From NCBI GenBank assembly GCA_009741485.1, contig CM019237.1, positions 52,192,252 to 52,256,251 of the forward strand: a stretch of 64,000 bases of DNA. Reading direction: 5' to 3'. The stretch is from Malurus cyaneus samueli (taxonomy: Eukaryota; Chordata; Aves; Passeriformes; Maluridae). A model generated the notes under the pieces. That model was not told where the DNA came from, made no database searches, and was given only the letters and a program-made list of their open reading frames with translations. Below are positions 43,001-58,000 of this stretch, in pieces. Position numbers and translations under genes: made by a program. The stretch's first letter is position 1. Each line of letters starts with the position of its first letter.

Positions 43001-46000
43001 GTGAGAGGCAGCAATGAAGCTGCTTCCAAGCAACATCAGGATTAAGGATAAACCCTCTGTCCACAACGTTCCTTCACTACTGACCCTCATGCAACTGATC
43101 TCAAAAGATAAAGGTGGGAAAGCGAAGAAGGATTATCCTTGCCATTTCAAATAGCATTTCATTAATGCATAGGAAAGGATTTTAGTAAGAGAAAAAGTCT
43201 ACTTAATCCAGTCCAGTATTTACAGCTGAAATGGGTAGTGATTCAATACTGGATTATTCCTGTCAATAACAGCAGTGAGATAAGGTGTCATCTTGAAAAA
43301 CTTTTTAACTATCTGCCTGATGCTGACCATAATTTTCAGTTCATTCAGAGTAGACTTGGGAAGAACAATCCCAGAGTTAAAATGCTGCAGCAACTGGAGC
43401 AATTCAGTATTTCTTTTCAGGAAAGGTATTTAAACAACAGTGTTTTGTAGGATGCTGATGACATGTAACCCTCTCCAAGGGGCAGACAGCAGTCAAGCAG
43501 CACATTCATGGATGGCAGTGACGTAGCTGATGTTTCTGAACACTGAGAGGAGCTGCTGTACTCTGTGAAAGAAGCCATGGGGATCACATAAGGAGGAGAT
43601 CTCTTCCAAAAGATCCCCCAGCAATCAGCACTCATGATGCTCAGCGTTATCTGTCCAGCCTTGGAAGCCTGGACTGTGTTAAGCATGGATTTAGATCTGT
43701 CACTCACAAACACAAGGGGCCAGCAGCAGTCTTGCTCAAACAGTTATCCCAGCAGGGAAGGGTGTGCATCCCTGGGGTAAGGCACGCAGGAAGGTTACTG
43801 CAGCTTAAAAGGGGACTGGCTCTCTGTCAGCTAAGCCTGCAACAAGGCAAGACAAAATACATTGGCTCAATAAAAGAGATTTAAGTTCTTAGTACATGCG
43901 CACACAATGACTAAAATAAGGGAGCTCTGATCTTAGTCACATCTCCAAAGTGCTTCCTGAATACCAATGACCAAGGAAAAATTAACTTACTGCCTCAACT
44001 AGTTAACTGAGCTAAATCAGGAGTGAGAGCAAGTAGATGTGAACCCTGATTACTTTTATGTGCACTTTGCTGGAGATAAGTGAAGAGCTGTGCCTCCATA
44101 TGGTACTGCCACCCTTAATGTGCTGACCTCGCCTTTGGCTGTTTTCTTTGAGGTCAAGGTACTAACATTTATATACGGCTGTGAAGCGAGGCAGGGAGAG
44201 AACAGTCTTTGCAATGTTGTAAGGTGCTAATGTGTGCAACCAACCACTTCTCTCACTGCAGAAGTGCTCAGAACTGTGACTGACCAACAAAGGAAAAGAA
44301 TATTTTTCCAATTTTCCCTTCTCTCTTCCTCCCTCTGCCAAGACAAGTCAGTTGCCAAAAGCCTTCCATAAGCAGTGGACCCATTAGAAATGTCTCCTAG
44401 TGAATGTACAGTCTCAACAAGATTAGTCAATGGAAGAGTGAATTCTCTATGCACAAGTGGTAATTTAAAGGAGCTGCAGATTGACAGACACTGAAAGAAG
44501 AGAATGCTTGTCATGTTCTGAATAGACAACTGTGCATCTCCTTTTCATTACTTTTTATTACAGTGATCACAACTTCTTAATGAGTATCAGTTTCTGTCAC
44601 AAAACTGTAGCACATAATCTCATACAATTTGGCACGATTGACAACACGGCGGCCTCTCTGAGAAGAAAGGCTTTTCAGAGGAGTCAATTATGGAAAAAAA
44701 ATAACAACCACCCAAGTAATCGAAACAGTGGATAATTTGACACTTCATTTTCTACATAAACATATTTTCTTGATAAGTCATTTACTGGTTGCAAAAATTC
44801 TAAAAGCAGAATATAAAAGTAAACAACAATCTGCTATGCAATACAGTATGGATGGTAAGTGACAAAATACCATATTCAGTAAGAAAAACAACTGTCAAAG
44901 GCAGCTGGCAATTCATGCCTTTTCTTCCAATTGTTCCCAGCCCATTGCTATGGAGCATCCTCAGTTTACTCTCCAGGACCCAAAGAATTTTTCATATTTC
45001 ACATGCAGCATAGAGAACCGTGCAGAAGCTGAGGGTGAGTACACAATGGAAGCCTCAAAGGCTGGCAGATCCCCTAGAGCCAGCAGTCCTCTGCCCCAAG
45101 AAAAGTCGTCAGCAGTCCTCAGAAATCCCCAAGATGCCAGGGAACCAACATGCAGCCTTATTTGAACCAACATGCAGTTTATTTGAAAATTAACTCTAGG
45201 CACCTGATCTGGTCCCTAGCTGCCACAGAGGGACAGAGCCTACTGTTACTAATATTGCTGCTCAGTCATCCTCAACACAGAGGATGAAAGATGGATTCTT
45301 AGGACTCAGTTTTCAAAAACGCTCAGCAGTTTTTATTTTGAGTTTTCCACAGTGCTCATCTCCCTATACAGAAATTTTTCAAGTTGCCCATGTTTACAAA
45401 AGGATTTTAAAACCCAGCAGCTTTCATTAGGGACCGGACAAGTTGGATGCTCAATGCTTCTGGAATCTAAGCACCTAAATGGGAGCTGCCATATAGAACC
45501 TTAAAGCAGTTTGGGTTGGAAGAGCCTTGGAGATCAGTCAGTTCCCACCCCCTGCCGTGGGCAGGGACACCTTCCACTATCCCAGGTTGTTCAGAGCCCC
45601 ATCCAACCTGGCCTTGGACACTGCCAGGGATGGGGCAGCCACAGCTTCTCTGGGCAACCCGTGCCAGGGCCTCCCCACCCTCATCGGGAACAATTTCTTC
45701 CTCATATCCAGTCTAAACCTCATATCCAGTCTTTGTCAGTGTGAAGCAATTAGCCTTGTCTGTCATTCCATGCCCTTGGAGTAAATAGTCCCTCTCCATC
45801 TTTCTTGTAGGTTCCCTTCAGGTACTGAAAGGTGTGATCAGATCTTCAGGAAATCTGTTAACGAACCGAAAAAGACAAATGTATGTGCTTCCACATCCCC
45901 AACAACTTTCATTAACCGGCCCATAAAAATCATTTACATTATTCAATCTTGCTCACAAAAAAAAAGAGGAGGTGGAGGGAAGAAATGGAAGGTTTTGCAA

Positions 46001-49000
46001 AAATATAACAATACTCACATGATCTATGTAGTTCTTAAGTTAGAGAAACAATTCTCTGATGTCATCAAACCTGAGCATGCTTTTAGACACCTGACACTTC
46101 AGCCAAAACCAGCACACAGGACCTTGTTTTAGCCCATGTGTCAGCGTCAGTGCATTCAACCAGTCTTAAAGGCAGTACTTAGAACAGCAAGGCTCCAAGT
46201 GTTCTTGGCTTTCTGGCCTTCAGTGAGATCTACGCTATTGCTCCACCAAAAGCTTCTTAAAGAAAGCTTCAGTGGCATCTTAGAGCACACAATGCCACCA
46301 GTCCTCGGGGATCCTCTGGCAGGGAACCAACCACATGTGCAGAAATGTCTAAATACCAAGGGCAACATTAAGAATCCAATGGCAGCTTTAGCTCTGCATT
46401 TCTTTGTTGATTTGGCTACATTGCTTCATGCAATTTAATTTTTCTGCATGAAAAGTTACAGCCGTTTTAAGGACATATAATAACAACACTTCAGTACCTA
46501 AAGGAACACATTTTATTTCAAACTCTTTAGAACTGTATATTATTTGCCAGAAGCATTAAAGCCTTACAGCTCTGTTTGTGAAAGAGGTATTAATTTTAAC
46601 AGGTTTTCTACAGAATTTGTTCATAAAGACTTCAGAACCTACCATAAACAGGCCAAGAATCACACTTTATGTCTTCATTGAACGATTTTTCATCGCTCAA
46701 TAACCAGCTGACCCCAGGTAAGGCTCACAGAAAGCCCAATGCATGGCATTAAGGACACGTGGTGAGGTATCACTTCTATGTTTTGTAGTGCTCAGAGGCA
46801 ATGAGGCAAAACAAAGGAAAAATCATACAAAATGCCACGCACATACATTTGCCCTGGAGTGAATCTGGCCACTCCAGCCTGCACTGAGCCACAGCATATC
46901 CACAAGACCTCCCTTTTTATATTTCAGCTGCCCAGCCATGCTGAAACTCCACCAAACTTCACCTTCTCCTGACATTCTGCAGGTTCTGGGATGTTTGCCT
47001 ATCCCCAAAACCACAAAGCAGTGTCAAGAATGGTTTTCACACCACGGGCATTAGTCGAAGGAAAAAATACAAACATCAGCATTCTGGCCTTGAGGGTAAA
47101 AAGCACCATGGGAATCAAGGCTCCTAGCTGAGTTACATCTGTAAGACAGATATTGATTCCTAGAAGAGCAATGGTCTCTGGAATCCCATTAATGCACAGG
47201 TCTTACAATAAGGGGAAAAAATAAAGGAGAAAGAGAAATGGTTCATGCCACAGAATTAAGCTCCCAGACTCACCTCCCCTTTGGTCTGGCAACACCCTGC
47301 ACTGAAGAGCAGTTTCTTCTCTGTAGACATCTGTGAGTAACACAGTTAACTTTCCCAAGAGTTAAATCTTTTTTCTACTCTTATAACCCTTCTTTTCTTG
47401 AAAACTGCTGGTATAAATTATTGCTTCAGTCTGCCAGGCAACCACTGCCTCCTTAGCCCTGCTAATTAAAGTATGCCTCAAAGAAGATATTGCTAATTGT
47501 TAACGAGACAAAAGTACAGGTAACAGGTATGGATGCAAGGCTGAGAAAGAATACAGTAATTTCTAACAGTGTTGAATGGAATCTGGCCCTTCTTGGTCAC
47601 ACAGGAACCACAGAAAAGGCAGGTTCAGCCTTGTTCTCAGCCCTGTCCCAGCAGTGGCCTCACTGGTGCTTCCAGTCACTGTGCACCTCTGCTTGCACCC
47701 AAAAGGCTTGAAGAAAACCTGACCCAACTTCTTGCTCAGCTGGAGCTGAGGGACTGAGGAGGCTCCTGGGTTGTGTCACAGGAACAGAAGTTGGGACAAG
47801 AATCCCCTGAAACACAGAAACACAAGCACTCCTTTGCAGAGAGAAGGCAGCAGACCTCACCAGCGTTGAAGACTCCAGGAGAGGGTGAGGACTTCCCTGC
47901 TCTGCTCTCTGGCAAGGTGGAATCTTCAGTCCCCTTGGTCTGCAGAAGCAATACTGAGATACAGACCCAGGCACAGCACGGAGGAGCTGGGATTTCTGAC
48001 CACAGTCTGAACATGTAAAAAGAGGCACCTCTCAAGGCAGTTATGGGCAACGCATTCGAGGTGAAAATCACAGACGTGGGAGCAATTTAAGTTTATTATA
48101 GGCAGTTTTTAAGACCTGTATTTTCAACAAGACTGAGCAAAGGAAACCAAAAGACTGTCACTGACGTCAGTGGACACTGGCTCAGGAAAACTGTAGAGCT
48201 CCTGAGGGACAGACACACTCGGCAGATAACCCAGGTTTGTCCCCCTGAGGGATTTTTCAGCAGCTGCTCAGCACTGTGAGCTGCATCCCAAGACACATGG
48301 AGCTTAATTTCAAGGATGTATTTCCTGGCATGTCATTATTCTCATTCCCAAACAACATTAACTAAATAGCACTGAGCTGCATGGCAAATGTGTAGTTTAC
48401 CTGCTACTACTATCGCGTTTCTTCCTCTTTCAGACCTGACACATGTTCTAGTTACATGGTTTGACTAAAATCAGCTATATGAAAGAGCAAATGGCACACA
48501 CAGAAAGATGTGCATTTTAATTCACAGAGAGTAAATTAGCAGTATTGGACAAGGTAGATTGGCTCCTTACTCTGGAATGATACAGCAGGGTGCACTTACT
48601 AGGAAAGAAATTACTTTACCTTTTAATTAAAACTGCAAGAGATTATAATGTTCTCGGAACATGCCAGAATGACAGCACTAGTAAATGAAATCCTCATTTT
48701 CTCCTTAAGAAAAAAAAAATGCCTCTTTAGGATACAGGTCAGGAAAAAAAAAGGAACAGAAAACAGCTTCAAATATCCACAAAAATAATTCAAAGACACA
48801 CTGACTGAAACCAAAAAAAAAAGAAGTTGGTTGCAAGATTTTCAAGTCAATTCATTTTTAGGGTGCAATCTAGATAAGAAGCATTTCCAAAAATATACAT
48901 TCTTACTTTTTACAGGATCTCATAAATGTTTCTTAGCCAACTTTTCCCAATCTGTCTTCATCAAATAAGGTCACACATGAAAACTACATGCACATGAATT

Positions 49001-52000
49001 TAATTCTGGTTAAAGGAACTGACAGCGGCACTAAAATCAAGCTTTCTAAAGGAAGTAAGGCTTAACATTTACAATAATATATGGATCAACCTGACAAGGG
49101 GGCATGGCTTCACACTGACAGAGAGGAGGTTTAGATTGGATATCAGGAAGCAATTGTTCCCTGTAAGGGTGGTGAGGCCCTGGCACAGGCTGCCCAGAGA
49201 AGCTGTGGCTGCTCCATCCCTGGCAGTGTCCAAGGCCAGGTTGGATGGGGCTCTGAGCAATCTGGGATAGTGGAAGGTGTCCCTGTCCATGCCCCTGCCA
49301 TGGGTTGGAGCTGGATGATCTTCAAGGTCCCTTCTAAACCAACCCATTCTGTGCTTCTGTGATCTTTTTAGAACCAAGATCTTTGCAGAACCAAGACAGA
49401 GAAACCCACAAAAAACATCAAGGACTATCTCAGCTACCAATGTGTCTCCAAATTTAAGTGAAGGATAAAAAAGGACATCTTAAGGTAAAAGGTTAATTAA
49501 GTCTTTATGCGACTTCCACTAAGCCTAAAAATATACCCCATTTGCAGCTCCGCCTCAACAGTTCAACACTTACCATATATAATTCCTTATTTAACAAGTA
49601 AATTACTTACTTACTGAAATAAGTGGGTATATTTAAGAAACAAATACTAAACAGGGAAGAAGACTCAAGATCCCTGGCTGAAAATTTGGTTGTTTCGATT
49701 TTGAGGTGCATAATTCCAGGAAAGCTTCCCACAGGCAAGACTCACCATATTCTTCCATCCATCATTAATATATTTCCCAAAACCCTGACTACAGTTTTCA
49801 CTGTGTGGACTGGTCAAACCAGCCAGGAATCCAGCTCACCAGTTCCCTACAGCTTCACATTACTGGAATCAGAATTTGGAAGCTTTTTTTGCTACTGACC
49901 TGAAACAGGCCAATGTCAATAAAGGATAGGCAGCATAACATACCTGTCCCCAAATTTATTCAGCACTGATTTTCCCACAGAAGTCAACAGATTTGAATAA
50001 AACTAAAATACAAGACCTGACATGTAAAACATGTAGATCCTGACCAAAATTCTAAACTTCTTCAGCAATGGTACCCTCTATCTACCACAGCTGCAGAATA
50101 GAAATTACATTACTTTTCCATTTGGGCAAACCTCTTTTCAAGCAATTTTCCCTAGAATCTTGTAATGACTGCATTTCTGAAGAGGCATACTACTCACAAA
50201 ATCTTGTTGTTAAATATAAATTTACTATCAATCTACGCAAATTTACACTTAGATGGTGATGAAAATTAAAATATACAGAACATAAGCTGGTACTCAGCAG
50301 CACTTTTTCTACAGAAGATTTACAGGATCACGCCCCTAATGCTTGATAAAATTTAAGCATATTTGTTTATACCAATAAACTGTCAGTCTCAGGCATCATA
50401 ACTGGCTTTCAGTGTTTGTCAGAACTGGAGCTGCACTTCAAAGCCCTAAGCTCAAGGAATGAAATACATGTTCCTACTGAATTAAAGCTTATGCCTAGAC
50501 AGTTGTGATCCCTGACTGGAAGCTTTAAAAAAAAACCCAACCAACAAACACAAATAAAAACCCAAACTAAACCCCACAACTTTTATAAACTCCGAAATTC
50601 ATAATTTACTTCCATACATTTGCAATATATACACAAAATCACAACAGAACCAATCATACCTATTTGCTTGTTTGTTTATTTGTTTAAAGAACATCAATAT
50701 AATGATTTTTTCAACTCAAGGAAGGTATTTTTTCTTAAAAAAAAAATACCAACAAAAAACAAACAAAAAAACCAGCTGTGTAAACCAGCACATCCCTAGA
50801 GTAATAATGTGTTGGAGGGACACCTACCTGCAATATTCTGCAAAGGTTTGGTATGCCTGTTATAATATTGGACCTGCCAGATAGAATGCTGCAGTCTGGA
50901 GAGGATGGGAGAGCGGAATCTGATCTTCTCTAAAGGCAAGAACTCACCCTCACCCCTACCTGAAAGAGGGCAGGGAACAATCCATCTGTCTGTATTTTAA
51001 GGATGTTGCAAATAAGAAAACACTTGCTGAAAAAATCAACAGACCATTCTGATTTTTAAAATGCCATCACATTTTCCAAGTGATGTGGAATTTCGATTCC
51101 AATTCCTAATTTAAAAAAAAAACAGACTGAGATAATTTCTACTTTAATCCTTTTAAAATAGCATAAGAAACCAGTATTGTAAATCAAGAGAGACAATAAA
51201 AAGCCAGGACAGGTAACTAAGAAAACAACTGACATGTTCTGAACAATACAGTTTTATAAAAGAGGATATCTGTGTAAAAAGGCAAAGGAAACCTTTGGTG
51301 AACAATCTTATAATTGCTACAAAATTGAAGAACAGTGTACACCTACAGCTTTGCTTGGTGAACAGCCCTTACTCTCAGAGTGAGGGGAGATCTAGACAAA
51401 ATATCCAAGGCCAATTTTTTGGCTTGCCTGCTCATTCTTCAGGATCCCTTAGTGAATTTTAGTCAAGATGAGTCCGTACTCCATAGGAGCTAGGTGACAC
51501 CTGTACTTTTGGACTCACCCTTAGTATCATCCACACGCAGAGGCCCAGAAGTTTCAGCCCAGCACCAACCCTCAGTGTTGCAATATGCAACTTAAGTGAT
51601 GCTGACTAATTCTTGTGTGGTTTTCCTACATGGAAAGTGCTCCCCCATTTTTTTTGAGCAATACAATTTTCAGACATGAAATATAGTCTTTGAACATGAA
51701 GCTGGGTGCTCAAAAATAGTGAATATGAGTTATTAAATTGCTTAAACTTCATCCTTGTGACACATGCATCTTCATAGCCCATGGGTAGGTCACTTTGCAC
51801 CTCCAGAGAAAGCAGGAGATAAAGCAAGATGGACACAGAAGTTAAATATTCAGGATCATTCTGTCTCAACTGCAAAGTGAATGCACAGTTTATGTGGTTT
51901 ATAACTTGTCAGACAGAAAAGGGAAGCTGAAGACAAGATGTGACCATCCAAAGACATCCTTTCCTTTAACAAAGACTGTGGAAGGCCTCTCCAGCCAGTC

Positions 52001-55000
52001 TTACAGCTATTCCTGCATAAAACACCTTGTCTCACCAAAGCAAAGTTTCAATGCCTATTTTTAAGTCTAGACAGCACAGCCAATATCTCCAGCCTCCTGT
52101 AAGATTGCAGATATGACTGACAACAGTCTGAGCCAGCAAAAAAACCTCTCCAAAGCAATGGGCTTTCTAGACATAGAGTTTGTACGTAAAGTTGGAAAAA
52201 AACCCAACCAAAAAAACCAAATCAACCCACAGATAATGACCAAAAGAGCATCCATGGATTGCCACATCCTGACCCGAACTGGTCAATGTTTAAAAGATAA
52301 CAGCCATGGAGAAAACTACAGCATGAAAGAAATTTAAATAATGTGCATAAAGACTGAGGCTAGTAAAAAAATGACACCTTTGTTCTGTGCCTTTTTTGCT
52401 GAAAAGACAATAGACAAAACCAGGTTTCTGATAAAAGTTTCCAACAAGGCTCCAGTACATGGTTGTGAATTACTAAAAGGGCTACTGAGCTTCCATTTGC
52501 ATGGTGGTGCCATTTGCAGCATTCCTTCACACTCATCTATTTCAAAGCAAATTCATTGATTTGCATGGAATTGCTAAGGAAATTCATATAACTGAAAGCA
52601 GGTCTGTTTGCACTCAATGGGTGGTTCCTTCCTTTCTTACATGGCTTGAAAGGAAACCCTTCAAGAGAAAAGGGAATTAACAATGCAACATGATTTTACG
52701 GGTAATAAATGTTAGCAAAAACACTCAGATGCATAATCAGGATTAAAGGCTTGGGCAGAGTGAGCACTAAGCAGAAGAACCACATCTGCATGTCCCAGGC
52801 TGCCAATATGCCAAGATCGTGTCTGGAGTCAAACTGTGTCCAGAGCCACTTAAGAGGAGAGTCTGCAATGCAGTCTTTCAGGGACAAAAAAGGAAAACAT
52901 AATTCCAAGTATCTGGGCATAGAGTCTTTTCTCTACTGCTGAGGAGGGACTGCAGCCAGCCCCAGCATGACTTAGTGGGCACTGCATTGCAGGAAAGACT
53001 TCCAGAGGGTTTCAGTGGCAAAGTCTGCCACTGAAGTGATGGAGGGAAGATCAAGAGAATCAAGCATATGACTTCTTGGTTCAGAGATGACAATGACAGT
53101 CTGCACCTCTCCAGAGTGTGTGATCCTCAAAGAAGGAAAAAGTTGTGAAGGACAGCACACTACTGCAGGGCATCCGTGGGAGTGACTGAACAAAATGATG
53201 ATTAGAAAAGCTCAAGGCTGGGAAAAGGCCTCCCAGAGAAAACACAAAATAATTGTTTCAAACAAGACAGCTCATCCATTTTGGTGCTGTGAGCCAGCTG
53301 GCTGGCAACACCAGCTACATATTAAAACAGAATGTGCCATCAGTCAGTCTCCTGGACCCTCAGCCCACACAACAGTCACACCTCTCTTCCACTCACAGAG
53401 GAAAACTAAACTGCTGATTTCCAGCACCTTCCTGGCATGCTCATTCTTCAACCCAATTTTAAACCACGGTAGAAAAGGCAACAAGACATGCAGGATAGTC
53501 CTGCAGTTGTCAGAGATGCACTGTGGTCTGGATTCAAATAAGAATTTTCTAAACTGACAAACAGGCAGAGGATGGCCTCCTCTGGATTTCCATCTGGTGT
53601 TTCTGCAGTTGTGGGACCAGCACCATCTCATTCTCCCTTTCAGTGAAGTGCTAAGAAGACTAACAAACACCTGTGCCACAGATGGCACCAAAATCCCTCA
53701 GCCCAGGCTAATGCTGTTTGAACTTCCTCAGGATGTTCAGTGCAAGGGGTATTGAGGTTCAGAACCAAATTTCAAAGTTCCAAATAAGCAAAGGAGCAGC
53801 AACACCAATGCAATACCCACAAGTCATGAGGGATGCAGCTCTATTCAAAAAGGTTGCTTTTTAGCTGACCATCTTAATGTACCCTGCAGTGCATTGCTGT
53901 AGGTGGCTTAATGTGTCAATAAAGAACTTTGAAAGAGTGCTGAGATGTTCCATAAATTATTTTCAACCTAAAAAGCTAATTACCCACTGGAATAACAGTC
54001 TTTGCTGTTTATCTCACCTCCATCCTGAAACTTGCTCAGCCTTTCGAAGTATGACGATATGGGAACTTGAACAATATCTAGAATTGCCAGCAGCGTCCGG
54101 GTCAATCTGAGAAGCTCACTAAAACTATAAAAGCCAAAGTATATGAGGTTTCGAGCCAGATGTACCACCTGTGAGAAAAAGAAATTAAAAATGAAGGAAG
54201 TGCTGACAACCTCTGTGGTTTTCGGTGGCATTTCACACAGCAGCTTCCACAGAGATTCAGACCTTGAGTGCATGCAGATTAGCACAAGTCTTCCCACTGA
54301 TTTTTGGACTAAGGCCAGTAACATTAAATGTTTGTCAGGGTTAGACAAAGCAATTGGTCAGTCAGGTTACAGCAGACAGAAAAGCTAAGGTGAGATTTAG
54401 GAAGGCTTGAAGAAGATACAACACATCTGTGTTTACATCTGTGAAAATGTGTAAGAGATCAAGAAAGAAAGACTCTGGTAAATTATTTTAAGAGGCAGCA
54501 TCATTGGGGAAGATGGAAGTCAGAAGAAGAATAAGATGACTGTGCTAAGTTTGCACAGAGGTGATTTCAGGTGATCAGAGGCAAAAGCAATGATGGGCAA
54601 TAGGCTGGAGGAAGAACTGTAAAACTGTAAGCATTTCCCATTTATGCTATTTGAATCTAGAAAATCTAGATCTATGTAAAGTTTCTGTCAGGAATTTCAA
54701 ACAGTGTTTAAACCACAGGATTAGGCTATTCAGAGTGTTTTGTTCAGTGTAATATCCTACACAGAAAATAGCACTTGCTTGTATTGAAGAAACCTTACAA
54801 GTTATTTCACCAGTGTAGAAAGAACAGGAATATGGCCATTCACCCCCCCACAAATCCCTTCTCCCTCCAATGAAATCTCCTATCTCATGAGAAGGAAGGA
54901 AAGGTTGGAAAAATACAGCAGTCAGGAATATTATTTAGTGTGGTAACAGTCATCACTAAAAACACTGGAATTAGGAACAGGTGCTTGCTTCTTTAGGCTA

Positions 55001-58000
55001 TTTTACATTAACATTTATTCTGCAACTAGCTTTATTTTGAAAGAACCAATGCCAACTTATCTGAAATGAGGAATACTGTAAGTAGGATGCAGACAGCTGA
55101 GAAGTACCTCAAATGTAAGTTTATTTTTCTCTTTGTCTCCAAACGGAAAAGGTTGATTCACAACTTCTTTCAAGTACTCTTCTACAAATTCCATTGTTAG
55201 TGCAAACTTTGTCTTCATTTCATTCCTTGAAGAGTCAGTGAAAGAATCATACCTACAATACAAGGCACAGACAGAAGGAAAACTAAACACCTCTAATATC
55301 AGGAACAGCTGCCACTGAAGAAAAGACAAACGAGTCATGGTCCTCTGAAATTACCCAGTTCAGCTCTTTGTGGATATGGAAAGTGGATCCACAAACCTTC
55401 CCTCCAAAAGTATCAGGAAGGGTTGAAGTGAATGGGAAGAATAGACAGGAAAATGCCACTCTTCTGGCAGATAGGGCACATAAATCTTGCAGTGGCAATT
55501 CAACAAGGTCACTAAGAGAAACAACACTGTCTGCTGCACTGCTGCACTTCTTCCTCTGTCTCTCAGTCAGATATTCCCTGGCTGGGAGTATCCCAGTGCT
55601 GCTCCATCAAACCAGTGAAGCCAGAGAGGATTTCCACTGAAATCAAGGGTCCTTTCTCTAAAATTAAATTTAGCACATGCTTAAGTACTTCACTAAGTGA
55701 GGGCCAAGGCCTCTGTGAACAGTTTCTGGCCAGCAGGTGTGTCATAATTATGGGTTCCCAACTGTGGCTTTCTATTGAGCTTGAGGTATAAAACCAAGTT
55801 CCAGCCTAGCAAACCTGTCATGTTTGACACAATTGCATTATTTCAAGTGCAGGTGGTCTGAGGAAAGGCCATTCCATTTCCCTCCGCTTGTTCAATATAA
55901 GAGCATCGTGAAAAGTAAAATTTAAATACTGAATGATTGAAAGCTACACATGAAAGACTCAAAGAGTAACAATAATTAATAGTTCTGTGCTCTGCAACAA
56001 AATACCTTTTCACCCACATTTTGTTACACTGGACATGTACAAGAATTTTGTTCTGAGACTAACCCTACAAAGAGCTTTTTTACTTTAGTTTGAAACACTT
56101 TCAACTCACTCGTGAATTGTGATCTTGGTAGGAATTTCAGTCCACAATCTAGCATATTTGACAGGCACCACAGACTCCTGAGGATCTCTGTCCACATGCA
56201 TGTGCAGCATCAGACGACAAAAGGAAGCCCGGAGGTCATAGGGGAGGCTTTCATCAGACATACACCTGAGGATCAAGTCTACTGACAGCTGGGCAGAAAT
56301 CTGGTTAATGGCAAGATATTGACGGTCCAGGCACATTCTTGCAAAGAGGTTCAGTTGGTACCTTAAAAAAAAAAAGTAATAACATTCAAGGAAATAGGTC
56401 GGAAATGAAAGAACATATCTCAGAATCTCATGCCATAAGCCTGTTGTGAGCCTCTATGATACAAATCCTAAAAAAAAACAAGAGTGACTTCCTTAAGTAA
56501 AGGATCAATTTGACATTAAAAACTATTTGTTTCCGATCAGTATTAAACACTATTCCATGATCCCATTTCCTCTCTAATCCTTAAGACAATCAGGATGTGT
56601 GCTCCCTCCTCAGAGTGTGCCTTGCTTCCACGGCAGCACAACCTAAAATTAAAGCCCAATAAATAAAATAGAAAAGGCAAAATAAAATAGAGACACAGAG
56701 AGATGTGATGAGCAAAGGAAATTCAAGATTTGCCTGGAACAGACAGGAGAGACTGTGATGACTCCCACAAGGAAAACTTGAAGTGAACTTTTAATCTCGG
56801 TTTCTGGCATGACCTGGTTTCCTTTTTTGATATTGGCAAATGATAAGAACAGCACTGGGGTTTTCAGAGAGTTTATGTTCTCTTCCATTTGAACAAGCAG
56901 TTTTACCTGTAGTAGGTAAGAACTTCTAAATCAGCCTTTGTGCCCTCCTTTGCCTCCTGAGCCAGATGTCTGATGGCTTTGCCATGAGGCTCCTTGTTAC
57001 TGTCAATCCAGTAAAGCCACACTTCCTCTTCATCAATGTCATCCGAGATGACTGGGCATTCCAAGGGATTGTCCATTTGGGTTGAAACCAGCCTGCAAAC
57101 ACAAACCATTCACAGTGGAGCCACGAGCAAACTGCTACAAATTTCAGAGAGCGGAGAACAAAAATGTAGCACGTTCCAATTACAGATACTCACTTGGTCT
57201 GGATGAGAATGTCAGCATTCCCTGGGCTCAGCATAAACTTGCAGATGAGTTCCTGAGTTACTGGTATTGCTGTGGTGTTAGATACACACAGGTCTGACAG
57301 ATAATCCAAGAATCTGCAGTCAAAAAAACCACAGATGGAGCAGAACACGAGACTTAACTACTGGGAAACTGCAGCAGAAATCTGTAGCACCCAGCACTAG
57401 AGGATGGATAGACTAGAGGGACTCCATGCCATGATACTTATGAACATATGATCTTTGCCAGTTCATACTTTTGCAACTCACAGCCCCTTCCACTAGACCA
57501 GGTTTCTCCAAGCCACATCCAACCCGGCCTTGAACACTGCCAGGGAACACTGGGCTAGCAGAGAAGAGTGAAGATCTGTCAGGACCTGCAGACAGGACTC
57601 TGTATTCTAAGAGGTCATTCCATGTAAAGCAGAAAGAGCACAGCTTTGCAGGGAAATCGGTTTCCTGTGAATTTGTCTCTCAAATTTAAATCTTCTGATG
57701 TTTAACAAGGCTCAGGCTCAGGCTTTCCTCACAGCTGGGACATTCATTAGCTACCTGGGTTTGTCTCTTTTCAGGGATTCCTGTGTGTGCAGTAACAGCA
57801 ATCCATATTGCAGCCTTTGACACACTGGAATATAAAAAGGGCCTCTTCCCTCTATGCAGTTTCCTCTTTCCATGATATTCATAGGAATTAAGTATCTCTG
57901 AGGCCACCACTCCTCTAGCAAATGTAGATAAATCTTAGCAAGGTGCTCAAGAGCTGTTGGGGGAGCAGATATGAGCAGGAATACACACACATGGATCATA

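Larger units (their letters stand above)
41202..54017 (-). other. ITPR2: Intron I-J (12816 bp, largest)
   Basis: Largest intron of the window. It carries two head-to-head CR1 copies (45492-45852 minus, 49101-49364 plus) and a 22-bp tandem duplication (45142-45184). The rest is not assigned, including moderately GC-rich blocks at about 47600-48060 and 52700-53760. No coding exon was found in it. Confidence 0.85.

Noticed and set aside
45511..45784. Three overlapping plus-strand open frames
   Set aside because: All lie in the reversed CR1 copy at 45492-45852.
47660..48071. Overlapping minus-strand open frames of 122 and 111 codons
   Set aside because: Low-similarity intron sequence; neither frame shows splice-linked neighbours or a known motif.
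49069..49440. 123-codon minus-strand open frame
   Set aside because: It is the antisense of the CR1 copy at 49101-49364.
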